A stretch of 64,000 bases of DNA from Erythrobacter sp. CCH5-A1. GTDB taxonomy: Bacteria > Pseudomonadota > Alphaproteobacteria > Sphingomonadales > Sphingomonadaceae. The stretch lies in contig NZ_LSKQ01000232.1 of the NCBI RefSeq assembly GCF_001557115.1, positions 1-64,000 of the forward strand, read 5' to 3'. Position numbers and translations under genes: made by a program. The number at the start of each line of letters is the position of its first letter. The first letter of the stretch is position 1. This document shows positions 37,716 through 46,409 of the stretch, piece after piece. Under the pieces are notes generated by a model, which was not told the origin of the DNA, did no database searches, and saw nothing but the letters and a program-made list of their open reading frames with translations.

Positions 37716-40505
37716 TCAAAGCGCTTCGGCCAGCTCTGCGCCGGAAATCCGACGATAGCCGGGCGGGGTTGGCTCGCCGGGCTGCGCGATGCGGATACCG
37801 CCGACGACTTCCTCGGCGCGCTGCTGTGCGAGATTGGTCCAGTCATGTTCGAATATCTCGGCAAAATAGCGGGCGACCTCGGGATCATAGACGATGAGGC
37901 TGGCGTCGCGATTATAGAGCGCGCCTTCGTTGGTTAGATTATGGCTACCGAACAGAACGGTCTTGCCATCTACGATGATGCCCTTGGTATGGCAACGAAG
38001 CTGCAGTTTTACCCGGTCCATGTCGAACCCGAATGCCTTTAGGCGTTCAAGCAACGGCTGCTGCTTGCGGCCGCTCTCCGCGCCGAACTCGCGACCGTCC
38101 CGGAAGATGATGCGTACGTCCAGGCCGGCTTTCTGCCGGTCCCGCAGCGCCGCAAAGAAGGTGTCGAATTCGTCGACATTCTCAGTGAGCATGTTAAACG
38201 ACTGGTTCTGGAGCAGGACGCTGTCCTCGGCGTCCCGCACCAATTTTGTGGCATGCACCATGAACAGACGGTTGCCGCGCGTGTCCCGGTCCGGCGTGAG
38301 CAAAGGTTGAATGTCGAGCGACCTGTTCAGCACGAGCGGCGCGAAATATTTGGCAGGCCGGCGCCGTGTTTCCTCGAAGAATGCCACCTCGGGCACGAAT
38401 AGATCCGGGAGTTCGACTTCCAAAGCCTCAACGACGGACACTCGTTTCGCCTCGTCGAAATCCCACTCGATAAACTTCTGGAATGTCCGAGCCAGTTCGG
38501 GATGGGCGATGATAGCGTGCCATTCGCGATTATGATGCATCAGTGCCGCGGAATCGGTCGAATGTTCACCCGCCGGATCGATATCGGCCTGGTTCGAATT
38601 CTTCCAATTGCCGCTCGACAGCCAGAATTCCTCGCCGTCCCGCGACGCGACCTTGATATGGTAAGCGCTCGGCACGATCCCGCCAGAACCGGTTGACGCC
38701 CAGACATGCTTGAACTTGGTGCCAAGGCGCGTCTTCATAACTTGGATCGCGCGCTTCGTACCTTTCTTCTGCGTGACCATCTTCAGCGACTTGCCATTGC
38801 CGCTCATCGCGGTCGCAATGGCGTCGCTAATGTGATTGGGCTCCCATTCGTACATTGTCGCGGTCAGCTTCGACTTCACGCGAGAAATGAACGCCTTCAG
38901 ATTGGGAAAGCCTGAATCCGGACTGACGTGGAAAATCGCCTTCATCGGTGCATTGACGCGATCGAGCGAGAGGTTGGGCGGCTCGCGATACTGGCCGGGC
39001 CGGGCGCGCGATTCGGCGAACGGCTCCTCGATGCCGAGCGCAGCCAGCTGATCGGTGAGGGGTGCCGTTCGGACATCGACACCAATGCCAAGATAGCTCG
39101 ACGGGATCGGGCGTGTCCCGTCGGCAGCCAACGAATCTAGCGATCTCTTCTCGCGCAACTCGACGACCACTACCTCTTCGTCGGTGATCCAGCCACCCCG
39201 AAAGCGGTATCCGCGCCGAACGTCGAGCACATCGCGTTCCCCTGCCAGTTCGGCCACAGCGAGCGCTACGGCAGCATCGATTCCGTCAGCGATTGGCGGG
39301 GTGGCCCCGGTCTGACCGGCCGCAACTGCGAAGCCGCTGGTCATGTCACCGGCGATCCGCACCGAGATCTCAAGCGGCACCGAGACCGTCAGGCGCATCG
39401 TCGTCGCATTTCCAGCGGCGACGAACTGCGCCGCTGGGGCCACCCTAGGCAAGGGCGCAGGGCTGGTATCGATCCGTGGCGGTTTGTCGAGCAGCCCGCG
39501 ACGAGCATCGGCGAGCAATGCCTTGAGCCTTGGTGCTGGGACGGCGTAATTGGCCTCCTTGAACAGTCCGGCGAAATGCAACGCGATCGCTTCGCCCGTC
39601 TGCAAGCTCATGATCAGCGATCCTGAATTGCCGCCAAGCGTCGAACAGTCGTGTTCGAGCTCCATCTCACCATTGGCGAGGATGATGCCGGGGGCCAGCC
39701 GCTTTTTGTCATAGACATCGCCGAACAGCTTCTTGACCAGCTCCTGATCGGGAACCCTAGAGTCGCGGGCGGGGTAGCCAATGGTCGCGACATAATCATC
39801 GCCGTTGATCGTGCTAGCGAGTACGACGGGCCGGGCGAGGGCCGGCTGACCAGCCTGACGCATGACGCGCAGGAATGCGACGTCGGGACCATCGGTGGGC
39901 GCGATCCAAAGAATTTCGAACAGCGAGAATTCGGCAGCGGCCGACCGCTGAAATTCCTCGAGGAAATCGATGCGTGAAACCATCGGCGCATTGTTGAGCC
40001 CGGTGCGGAACACGAAACGGGCATTGTCGCGGCGTCCGAATTCGACCGCGACATGGCGGTTGGTGACAATGATATCGCTGTCGATCAGCCAGCCGGTGCC
40101 GACCCAGCTGAAATCAGGATGGTTGGTGACCTCGATCCGGCCCACAGCCGGGATCAGCCGGTCGATGCGCTCGCGAGCTTCGGCGATGCGCGCGACCCAG
40201 GTCTGGGTATCCGAACTGTCGGGGCCAGAGAACTGTTCGGTGACCTTATTGTCGGCGATGATGAAGACCGGCCTGCCGATTGCCTTAATAATCGATTCTG
40301 CTGCGGCGGCGACATCGGGATGGACGTCGTCATTGTCGTCAACCAGCGGGAGCGAGCTGTCGGAAATGATCGAATAGACTTGGCGTCGAAACGCAGGGAG
40401 ATGCGAACCCGACAGTTTCTCGGTCAGCTCGTGGGTGAGTTCGTCATCGCCTTTGCCGACTTTCTCGATGATCGACTTGAGATGCTTTTCCTCGAGTTCT
40501 GCCAT
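37716..40505 (-). CDS. Trypsin-like serine protease fused to a two-HKD phospholipase D domain
   Basis: A 929-residue protein without signal peptide, so probably cytosolic. Residues 1-95 are a charged helical region of unknown type. Residues about 120-335 are a trypsin-fold protease: GWLIDSDIIVTNRH with H151, GPDVAFL with D208 and GGNSGS with S294. A middle region (about 365-500) is unassigned. From about 520 on there are two phospholipase D half-sites: YHIKVASRDG with H616/K618 and a following SSGNW, then CHTKGIIVDG with H839, K841, D846 and FGSHNLTN. Such PLD modules can be nucleases or lipases. It lies 80 bases after an unrecognised secreted-protein gene. The pairing of protease and PLD effector inside a mobile-element remnant suggests a conflict or defence role, but this is inference. 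Confidence 0.85.
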   Translation of the reverse strand: MAELEEKHLKSIIEKVGKGDDELTHELTEKLSGSHLPAFRRQVYSIISDSSLPLVDDNDDVHPDVAAAAESIIKAIGRPVFIIADNKVTEQFSGPDSSDTQTWVARIAEARERIDRLIPAVGRIEVTNHPDFSWVGTGWLIDSDIIVTNRHVAVEFGRRDNARFVFRTGLNNAPMVSRIDFLEEFQRSAAAEFSLFEILWIAPTDGPDVAFLRVMRQAGQPALARPVVLASTINGDDYVATIGYPARDSRVPDQELVKKLFGDVYDKKRLAPGIILANGEMELEHDCSTLGGNSGSLIMSLQTGEAIALHFAGLFKEANYAVPAPRLKALLADARRGLLDKPPRIDTSPAPLPRVAPAAQFVAAGNATTMRLTVSVPLEISVRIAGDMTSGFAVAAGQTGATPPIADGIDAAVALAVAELAGERDVLDVRRGYRFRGGWITDEEVVVVELREKRSLDSLAADGTRPIPSSYLGIGVDVRTAPLTDQLAALGIEEPFAESRARPGQYREPPNLSLDRVNAPMKAIFHVSPDSGFPNLKAFISRVKSKLTATMYEWEPNHISDAIATAMSGNGKSLKMVTQKKGTKRAIQVMKTRLGTKFKHVWASTGSGGIVPSAYHIKVASRDGEEFWLSSGNWKNSNQADIDPAGEHSTDSAALMHHNREWHAIIAHPELARTFQKFIEWDFDEAKRVSVVEALEVELPDLFVPEVAFFEETRRRPAKYFAPLVLNRSLDIQPLLTPDRDTRGNRLFMVHATKLVRDAEDSVLLQNQSFNMLTENVDEFDTFFAALRDRQKAGLDVRIIFRDGREFGAESGRKQQPLLERLKAFGFDMDRVKLQLRCHTKGIIVDGKTVLFGSHNLTNEGALYNRDASLIVYDPEVARYFAEIFEHDWTNLAQQRAEEVVGGIRIAQPGEPTPPGYRRISGAELAEAL

Positions 40506-40585
40506 GACGCCCCAAATGCTGTTTGCGTGAATCTATCGATGAATTCATTCCCTGTGATGACGTAGTCGTCCTGGCACGCGCCTGC

Positions 40586-42037
40586 TCAGCTCGCTTCCTT
40601 TTCGAGCTCGTCGAGCAGGTCTTGGAGGTCGCGCGCATTTTTGAGTTCGTCGAGCTTGCGCTTAGTTGCGGCACCCGGCGCATCGCGGATCGTTGTCGCG
40701 CCAGCGACACTCGCGTCGATCACGCTGGCCACGTCCTTCGACGCGCTGCCGATATTGTACTGGAGCATCGTCGGCTCGCCGAACGACCCGAACTCGGCGC
40801 CCACAGTCCGGCCTCCGAAGATGCTGCCGCCGGTCCGCATCGTGAAGAGCCGTGACAATTGCGGTAATTTGACCTCACCGCTGCCGGTCGCGTCCTTGGC
40901 CTCAATCCAGCTTTCGTCGGCGGCGCAGACAGTGCCGACAGCACAGTACTGGGGATTGGGCCAGAGCTTGACCGACGCCGGGATCGGGCGAAGGTAGTTG
41001 AGGTCGCGCGTGTTCAGGGGTTCGGCATCGAGCACGGCCGCCGCACAGGTCTTGGCGTCAGCCGCCTTGGGATCGCAGCCGAACCATTTCGCCAAGGTCT
41101 CGTCGGGCGCGATTTTAACTTGATAGCCAAACACGCCGGGAATACGCGGATTGCGGCCCTTGAGCATATCATCGATCGTTGGCTCCGCTTGCGTGACTGC
41201 ATCGGCCTCGGTCTTTACCTCTTTCCTGACCGACCGCAGTCGGAACCACCGCGAAATGTCGGGTGCCGGGATCTGTCCAGTGAGGTTGACCGGAGCGCCA
41301 TTGGCATCGATGGTGGCAAGCAGCCCGCCCTTGAGCGTCGCATTGACGGTGAGCGCCGCTTCGAGATCGCCGACCTGACCGCGGCGCACCGTCAATAGCT
41401 CTTGGGTGGTCGTCGTCGCATCGCCGGCAATGATTCGCGCTTCAAGCGTCGCCACATCTTTGCGCCGCCCATCAAGCTCGGCGAGTTTCGCGACGACTTC
41501 GGGCTGGCACTCAAGATACCAGTTGGTGGCATAGTAGTGCGGCTGTTTGACCGGGCGATCCGGCCCTTCGGTGAGCGGCTTGGCGCCAGCGGCCGCGACT
41601 CCGGCACCAATAATGGGGTTGGCACTCATCGCGACGATGGCCGCTCCCGCCTTGATCAGCGAAACCAGCAGAGGACCACCTTGGCCGGTGCTCTTGCCGT
41701 TAAAGCCCTTCAGAAACCAATCGTCATTGAACTGGACCTTAGTCTCACGGTCGACGAGAAAGCCGCTCTCAGTGTCGAGGCGCACAAGGCGGCGCGGCCT
41801 TTGCTTGCCTGCGATCGCTACCTTGTAGGCGAAGCCGATGCGCAGACCGTCATCGCCCTCCAGCAGGCCGGCCTGTACCTCGGCACTCGCTGGACAACTG
41901 GTGATCCGCTGCGCGACCCCAGCGGTGACATTGACCGCGGGCAGGGCATAATCGATCCGGACATTGTCATCAGACTGCGCCACAGTCGGTATCGCAGTAC
42001 CTAGCAACACTCCACCCAGTATCAAGGCTCCGCGCAT
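40586..42037 (-). CDS. Unrecognised secreted protein upstream of the protease-PLD gene
   Basis: 483 residues, no family recognised. A signal peptide is likely (MRGALILGGVLLGTAIPTVA, cleavage near 20). A glycine/alanine-rich hydrophobic segment at about 122-152 could insert in or contact a membrane. Cysteines occur at 48, 177 and in pairs in the second half (FGCDP, TCAAAV, YCAVGTVCAADE), compatible with disulfides outside the cytoplasm. A charged helical tail ends the protein (KRKLDELKNARDLQDLLDE). The ATG follows GGGGGAGCT. It is co-directional with the protease-PLD gene 80 bases downstream, so both are probably in one transcript. No function is proposed. Confidence 0.75.
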   Translation of the reverse strand: MRGALILGGVLLGTAIPTVAQSDDNVRIDYALPAVNVTAGVAQRITSCPASAEVQAGLLEGDDGLRIGFAYKVAIAGKQRPRRLVRLDTESGFLVDRETKVQFNDDWFLKGFNGKSTGQGGPLLVSLIKAGAAIVAMSANPIIGAGVAAAGAKPLTEGPDRPVKQPHYYATNWYLECQPEVVAKLAELDGRRKDVATLEARIIAGDATTTTQELLTVRRGQVGDLEAALTVNATLKGGLLATIDANGAPVNLTGQIPAPDISRWFRLRSVRKEVKTEADAVTQAEPTIDDMLKGRNPRIPGVFGYQVKIAPDETLAKWFGCDPKAADAKTCAAAVLDAEPLNTRDLNYLRPIPASVKLWPNPQYCAVGTVCAADESWIEAKDATGSGEVKLPQLSRLFTMRTGGSIFGGRTVGAEFGSFGEPTMLQYNIGSASKDVASVIDASVAGATTIRDAPGAATKRKLDELKNARDLQDLLDELEKEAS

Positions 42038-42419
42038 AGCTCCCCCGTTTGCTCAGCTGCCCCCAGTCCGCTCCATACCACCGACACGGGCTTCGCCCTT
42101 ACAGCACTTCAAAATAATTCGGAATCAGCTATATTTTGCATCCCGATAATCTCGCGAAATCATGTTTTTGGCAATCATTACTTTGCCGAAGATTGCACCT
42201 CCCGCTAGTGGTGATCAACACCTTCACGATGGCACATTGATGCCATCGGGGGTGTCCACCCCATCACCGACGAATGGTCATTCGTGGCGGTGATTCGAAT
42301 CCAAAAAGCCGAGTGGTAGCATCTGACGCAATCAGACATTGAGTTCGGCGGCAGGGAGTGACCGGATCTGGGTCGGCAACTGCCGCTGCAATTCGGCGTA
42401 CTTAGGCGAGCAGTCATGC
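42038..42419. other. AT-rich region with a cluster of small palindromes
   Basis: 382 bases between the secreted-protein gene and the HTH pseudogene. The part up to about 42200 is AT-rich and should contain the promoter for the minus-strand pair. From 42210 to 42292 several hairpins follow each other: GGTG-N5-CACC (42210-42222), GATGGCA-N6-TGCCATC (42228-42247), GGGGTG-TC-CACCCC (42249-42262), and a longer interrupted one with core ACGAATG-GT-CATTCGT and outer arms CACCG/CGGTG (42265-42292). No coding sequence is supportable. Confidence 0.55.
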
Positions 42420-42821
42420 TCAGCTCGAACTACGGAGCGCGCGGATTCTGACCAAGCTGGTTTCGAGCAATTGCTCCACGGCTGCCAGATCGTGAGCAAT
42501 CTGTAGCCCGCTGTGCCCGGTCGCCCTAAGGATCGCCGCCATCACGTTCTCCGGCTAGGTAGCAAGTTCGAGCAGATGCAGGCTGCTCGGGCTCGTTTGT
42601 CCGTTGAGCCAAGATCGCGCGGTGTGGTCGCTGACATGCGTCCAGCGCATCACGGTCTTGGTTACTTGGCGCGTTCCTCCGAGTTCTGCCTTTAGGGCTG
42701 CACCGATCATATGGGCCAGGATCGCATCGGACAGGTCCGTGGGCGGTCCGCGAAGTTTGCTTCCGCTAATAGGAACCATTTTTCCCTGCTTTCTCGTGTA
42801 GCGCAGAGGACCGAAGCGCAT
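42420..42821 (-). pseudogene. HTH DNA-binding protein interrupted by an amber stop
   Basis: The first 88 codons encode a small DNA-binding-type protein with KTVMRWTHVSDHTARSWLNG, an HTH resembling those found near recombinases in sphingomonad mobile elements. A TAG at 42555-42557 ends it inside the domain, yet the same frame continues for 44 more sensible codons (PENVMAAILRATGHSGLQIA and onwards) to a TGA at 42420. The intact protein would be about 133 residues. The single stop suggests recent loss, or suppression. It is divergent from the recombinase remnant. Confidence 0.65.
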
Positions 42822-42847
42822 TTCGCATTCCGCGCTCGAGGTATCGC

Positions 42848-43452
42848 ATGGTCATTCGATGGACGGACGACAATGATGAAGAGCCCAAGCCGCCCTCGAT
42901 GATCCGGGCGGCGCAGTACGTCCGCATGTCGACCGAGCATCAGCAGTACTCAAACGGTAATCAGGCCGCGACGATTGCCATCGATGCGCAAAAGCGTGGG
43001 CTTGAGATCGTCAAGACCTATGCGGACGAGGGCAAGAGCGGGCTGAACATCAAAGGACGGCCAGCACTTCAGGCCCTCTTCGACGACATCGAAAGCGGAC
43101 GCGCCGATTTCAAGGTTCTGCTCGTTTACTATGTCAGCCGCCGGGGCGTTTCCAGGATCCCGACGAGGCCGCCAGCTATGAACTGCGCTGCCGGACGAAG
43201 GGGGTACTTGCCCGCGTCTTCGAAGGCCAGCTCCCGCCGGTCAACGGACCTGAATACATGGAATCATGGGGTGATCGCGGCACCCCGAAGCGCCTCCAGA
43301 AGATGGCAGAAAGCATCGCTGCCGCCGTGAAATCAGCCAAGCGCCGAAGCGCGGACTACAGCGTGGCGATTGAACACTGGGAGGAAGACCTCGCTCACCT
43401 CCACGCCACCTTCGACGTTGGCCGCTTCGGCTTTGGGTGGCCGGCGCCTTAA
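42848..43452 (+). pseudogene. Serine recombinase (resolvase) remnant, frameshifted
   Basis: The N-terminal catalytic domain of a large serine recombinase is recognisable: RAAQYVRMSTEHQQYS with the catalytic serine, DEGKSGLNIKGRPALQALF and LLVYYVSR. Just after VSR, near 43140, one base is missing; in the shifted frame the family motif continues as GRFQDPDEAASYELRC. After that the sequence departs from the recombinase and ends in a short segment with EHWEEDLAHLHATF and GRFGFGWP. The recombinase core and C-terminal domains are missing, so it cannot be active. It marks the block as a former mobile element. Confidence 0.7.
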
Positions 43453-43587
43453 GTGACTTCGGCCTCGAAAATTCAGGCCCTTTAAGAAAGTAGGATCACG
43501 TTTGGCAGATGCAGGCCGTAGCGGTATTAATTTGCTTATTTTACAAAGATTTGATATTTCTGAAGGGGGTTCGAGCAGCGCCACGAC

Positions 43588-43619
43588 TGTCCAAGCATCT
43601 TGGATTTTGTCCAAGCTTC
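43588..43619 (-). repeat. Accessory-block inverted repeats, right copy
   Basis: The reverse complements of the left-edge sequences: TCCAAGATGCTTGGACA at 43588-43604 and GAAGCTTGGACA at 43608-43619. On the left these two are 38 bases apart, on the right only 3. Confidence 0.45.
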
Positions 43620-43625
43620 TGTGAC

Positions 43626-43638
43626 GTCCCGCAGAAGG

Positions 43639-43640
<2 letters not shown>
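43626..43640 (+). repeat. Accessory-block edge repeat, right copy
   Basis: GTCCCGCAGAAGGTG, identical to 37206-37220, abutting the tRNA-Thr CCA end (two bases shared with it). Confidence 0.45.
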
Positions 43641-43714
<74 letters not shown>

Positions 43715-43736
43715 TTCCCGTGCCTCGCCCATAATC

Positions 43737-44624
43737 CTAGACCGCGCCGAAAGTCCACCCTTCGGTGCGGGCCACCTCCGGGGTCAGGCCGCCGGGGTGC
43801 CACAGGCCGCGCGTCGTGTGCACCCGGCGCAGCCAGGCGGCGGTCAGGAGGGCGTCGGCGGAATGGTCGTCGATGCTCCCCGCGCCGCTCACCGGGGGCG
43901 AGCCGAGCGCGCCGAGGGCATCGTTCAAGCCTTCGAAGCTGCGCAGCTTGGTCGCCGTGCCCCTCATCCCGCCGAGGCGGGCGGCCATAGAGGTGTAGAT
44001 CTCGGTGATGACCGAGCCCTCGTCCGGCAGGGGATCGACCGGCCACACCGGCACGCGCCCCCGCAAGCGGTGGAGCATTCGCATCCCCGTCAGGCTCGAC
44101 TTGCCGACTTGCGCTGCGCCCACGAGGTTGAAATTGCTCACCGGCCTGACCCCTTGCGCGCGCTGGGCGTGCTCGGCGATGCGGAATCGGCCCTCGCGGG
44201 TGGCCGCGCCGGGGAGGAGGAAGCGGTCCCCCGTCGCCCCCGCGCCATGCCGGAAATAGCGCGCGGCCTCGGGATGGGCAAGGAAGCCGCCCGCCTCGAG
44301 GTGCGGGTCGGCGGCGCAGAGGGCATCGATCAGCGCCCACAATCCCTTCGCATCGGGCGGCGAGGCGTCCCACCCGGGGAAGAAGGCGCCCGCATCGGCA
44401 TGGGGCAGCGAGATCCCGAGATCGAGCCCGACGAGCGTCGGCACCTTCAGCCCCGCGAGCAGCGCCAGCACCTCGGCTCTCGCCCAGCCGCGCGGATCGG
44501 GCGGGGCGAGCAGGGCCGGGGGGCCTCCTTCCGCGCTGGCGAGCGCGACGGCGATCCCCTTCTGGCGCGGACCTTTCGCGCCCGACCAGTCAACCGCGAG
44601 GAATTGCGCGAAGCGGCCGATCAC
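43737..44624 (-). CDS. Hypothetical protein with RNase H-like (DUF429-type) features
   Basis: 295 residues, function unknown. The start AVDWSGAKG, a second acidic strand VGLDLGISLPHAD and a late DDHSADALLTAAWLR resemble the acidic-residue pattern of DUF429 and other predicted nucleases with an RNase H fold. No signal peptide is seen. Its ATG overlaps the stop of the YjbR-like gene, which itself overlaps rarA, so the three are translationally coupled. Association with rarA hints at a DNA-repair-linked role, but that is only context. Confidence 0.7.
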   Translation of the reverse strand: MIGRFAQFLAVDWSGAKGPRQKGIAVALASAEGGPPALLAPPDPRGWARAEVLALLAGLKVPTLVGLDLGISLPHADAGAFFPGWDASPPDAKGLWALIDALCAADPHLEAGGFLAHPEAARYFRHGAGATGDRFLLPGAATREGRFRIAEHAQRAQGVRPVSNFNLVGAAQVGKSSLTGMRMLHRLRGRVPVWPVDPLPDEGSVITEIYTSMAARLGGMRGTATKLRSFEGLNDALGALGSPPVSGAGSIDDHSADALLTAAWLRRVHTTRGLWHPGGLTPEVARTEGWTFGAV

Positions 44625-44977
44625 CGCTTGCGCCCCGCCACCGGCTTCATTGCCGCCGCCTGTTCGTGCGCGGCCCGGATCGTGTCGCGCACCCGCTGGG
44701 GTTCAGGGCTGTCGAAGCGCACCAGCACCGCGCCGTGGCCTTCGTAGTGCGCTGTCTGCCAGAAGGTCTCGGGGCCCGTCGCCATCAGCATCTCGGCGGT
44801 GGCGATATCGATGTGGAGCACGAAGGAGGTGCCCGTCTCGCGCCCCGTGCCGAGGATCGCGCGGCCGTTTGCCGCCACCTTCACCGCCGGCTTCCCGTAG
44901 CTCCTGGCAAGTTCGGTCCCCGGCAGGCTCAGCGCAAAATCGCGCGCGGCTTCCCAGCTGTCCAGCGCTCCGCTCAT
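44621..44977 (-). CDS. MmcQ/YjbR-family protein
   Basis: 118-residue protein of the MmcQ/YjbR (DUF419) family, small double-wing-fold proteins often described as DNA-binding. Typical segments are ALSLPGTELARSYGKPAVKV near the N-terminus and FWQTAHYEGHGAVLVRFD in the middle. The start at 44977 follows GGAACGGGG and overlaps the rarA stop by ATGA. The stop overlaps the next gene in the same way. Biochemical role unknown. Confidence 0.8.
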   Translation of the reverse strand: MSGALDSWEAARDFALSLPGTELARSYGKPAVKVAANGRAILGTGRETGTSFVLHIDIATAEMLMATGPETFWQTAHYEGHGAVLVRFDSPEPQRVRDTIRAAHEQAAAMKPVAGRKR

Positions 44978-46290
44978 CCCCGTTCCCTCCGCAGCTTGTC
45001 CCAATAGTCGAGCCGCTTCCTCACCTCGCGCTCGAACCCGCGTTCCACCGGGGTGTAGAACTCCTGCCGCTCCATTTCCTCGGGCCAGTAATTGTCGCCC
45101 GAAAAGCCCTCGGGCGTATCGTGATCATAGGTGTAGCCCTTGCCGTAGCCGAGGCTTTCCATCAGCCCGGTCGCCGGGTTGACGATGTTCATCGGCGGCA
45201 TCAGGCTGCCGGTGTCCTTCGCCGCCTTCCATGCCGCTTTCTGCGCGAGATAGGCCGCGTTCGATTTGGGCGCGGTGGCGAGGTAGAGGCAGGCCTGCAC
45301 CAGCGCGAGCTCGCCCTCGGGGCTGCCGAGGAAGCGGTAGGCCTCCATTGCCGCCATGCATTGGGGGAGCGCTTGCGGGTCGGCCATGCCGATATCCTCC
45401 ACCGCCATGCGCACCAGCCGCCGGGCGAGGAACAGCGGCTCCTCGCCTGCCACCAGCATCCGCGCCAGCCAGTAGAGCGCCGCCTGCGGATCGCTCCCGC
45501 GCACCGATTTGTGCAGCGCGGAGATGAGGTTGTAATGCCCGTCGCGGTCCTTGTCGTAGACCGCGACCCGGCGCTGGAGGAATTGCCCGAGACCCGCAGG
45601 GTCGAGGGCCCCCTCAAGCCCTGCTGCATATAGCGTCTCCGCCTGACCCAGCAGAAAGCGCCCGTCGCCATCGGCCTGCGCGATCAGCGCGGAGCGCGCC
45701 TCGGGGGTGAGTGGGAGGGGACCTTCCAAAGCCTCGGCCTTCTCCAGCAACGCCGCCAGCGCGGCCTCATCCAGCCGGTTCAGCACCAGCACCTGCGCGC
45801 GGCTCAGAAGCGCCGCGTTCAAGGCAAAGCTCGGGTTTTCGGTGGTTGCGCCCACCAGCGTCACCACCCCGCGCTCGACAAAGGGCAGGAAGCCGTCCTG
45901 CTGGGCGCGGTTGAAGCGGTGGATCTCGTCCACGAAGAGCAGGGTCTTGCGGCCGGCCTTGGCCATCTTCTCGGCCTCGGCGAAGGCTTGCTTCAAGTCG
46001 GAGACGCCCGAGAACACCGCGCTGATCGCGGCATAGCGCATCCCCACGGCATCGGCGAGCAAGCGGGCGATGCTCGTCTTGCCCGTGCCCGGCGGCCCCC
46101 ACAGAATCATGCTCGACAGGCGGCCTGCCGCCACCATCCGCCCGATCGCGCCCTCGGGGCCGGTGAGGTGTTCCTGCCCTACCACCTCGGCGAGGGTCTG
46201 CGGCCGCAGCCGGTCGGCGAGCGGCGCGTCGGCAGCGGGCGCATCGCTGCGCGGGTCCTCGGGAGCGTCTTGTCCGAACAGGTCAGCCAT
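44974..46290 (-). CDS. rarA: Replication-associated recombination protein A
   Basis: AAA+ ATPase (MgsA/RarA, relative of clamp loaders and eukaryotic WRNIP1) acting at stalled replication forks; 438 residues. Walker A is GPPGTGKT, Walker B LLFVDEIHRFN, sensor-1 GATTENPSF. The C-terminal part has the tetramerisation-type helices with SVRGSDPQAALYWLARML and EDIGMADP. The start at 46290 (MADLFGQ) fits the family; the upstream open frame overlaps the PadR operator region. First gene of a three-gene coupled operon. Confidence 0.95.
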   Translation of the reverse strand: MADLFGQDAPEDPRSDAPAADAPLADRLRPQTLAEVVGQEHLTGPEGAIGRMVAAGRLSSMILWGPPGTGKTSIARLLADAVGMRYAAISAVFSGVSDLKQAFAEAEKMAKAGRKTLLFVDEIHRFNRAQQDGFLPFVERGVVTLVGATTENPSFALNAALLSRAQVLVLNRLDEAALAALLEKAEALEGPLPLTPEARSALIAQADGDGRFLLGQAETLYAAGLEGALDPAGLGQFLQRRVAVYDKDRDGHYNLISALHKSVRGSDPQAALYWLARMLVAGEEPLFLARRLVRMAVEDIGMADPQALPQCMAAMEAYRFLGSPEGELALVQACLYLATAPKSNAAYLAQKAAWKAAKDTGSLMPPMNIVNPATGLMESLGYGKGYTYDHDTPEGFSGDNYWPEEMERQEFYTPVERGFEREVRKRLDYWDKLRRERG

Positions 46291-46359
46291 TGGTCGGACG
46301 TGATAGGCCGGTCGGCGGAAAAGGAAACCGCTGCCGGTGCGACATCTTGCAAAGATAGG

Positions 46360-46388
46360 TCTGCGATATATCTTAGGCGTATCGCAGA
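46360..46388. promoter_or_regulatory. PadR operator candidate
   Basis: Perfect 9-base inverted repeat TCTGCGATA-N11-TATCGCAGA immediately before the PadR gene. Two copies of the palindrome GATATATC (46365-46372 and 46387-46394) are 22 bases apart on the same helix face, the second reaching to the ribosome-binding site. This suits autorepression. Confidence 0.65.
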
Positions 46389-46409
46389 TATATCCGAGGA
46401 GGAATGCAC

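Noticed and set aside
42555..42557. Recoding of the amber codon as a real functional read-through
   Set aside because: No supporting context such as a stem-loop or suppressor tRNA in the window; simple inactivation in a decaying element is more likely.
43258..43452. Independent small gene in the recombinase tail
   Set aside because: It is in the frame that continues the recombinase after the one-base loss and has no clear ribosome-binding site; kept as part of the remnant.
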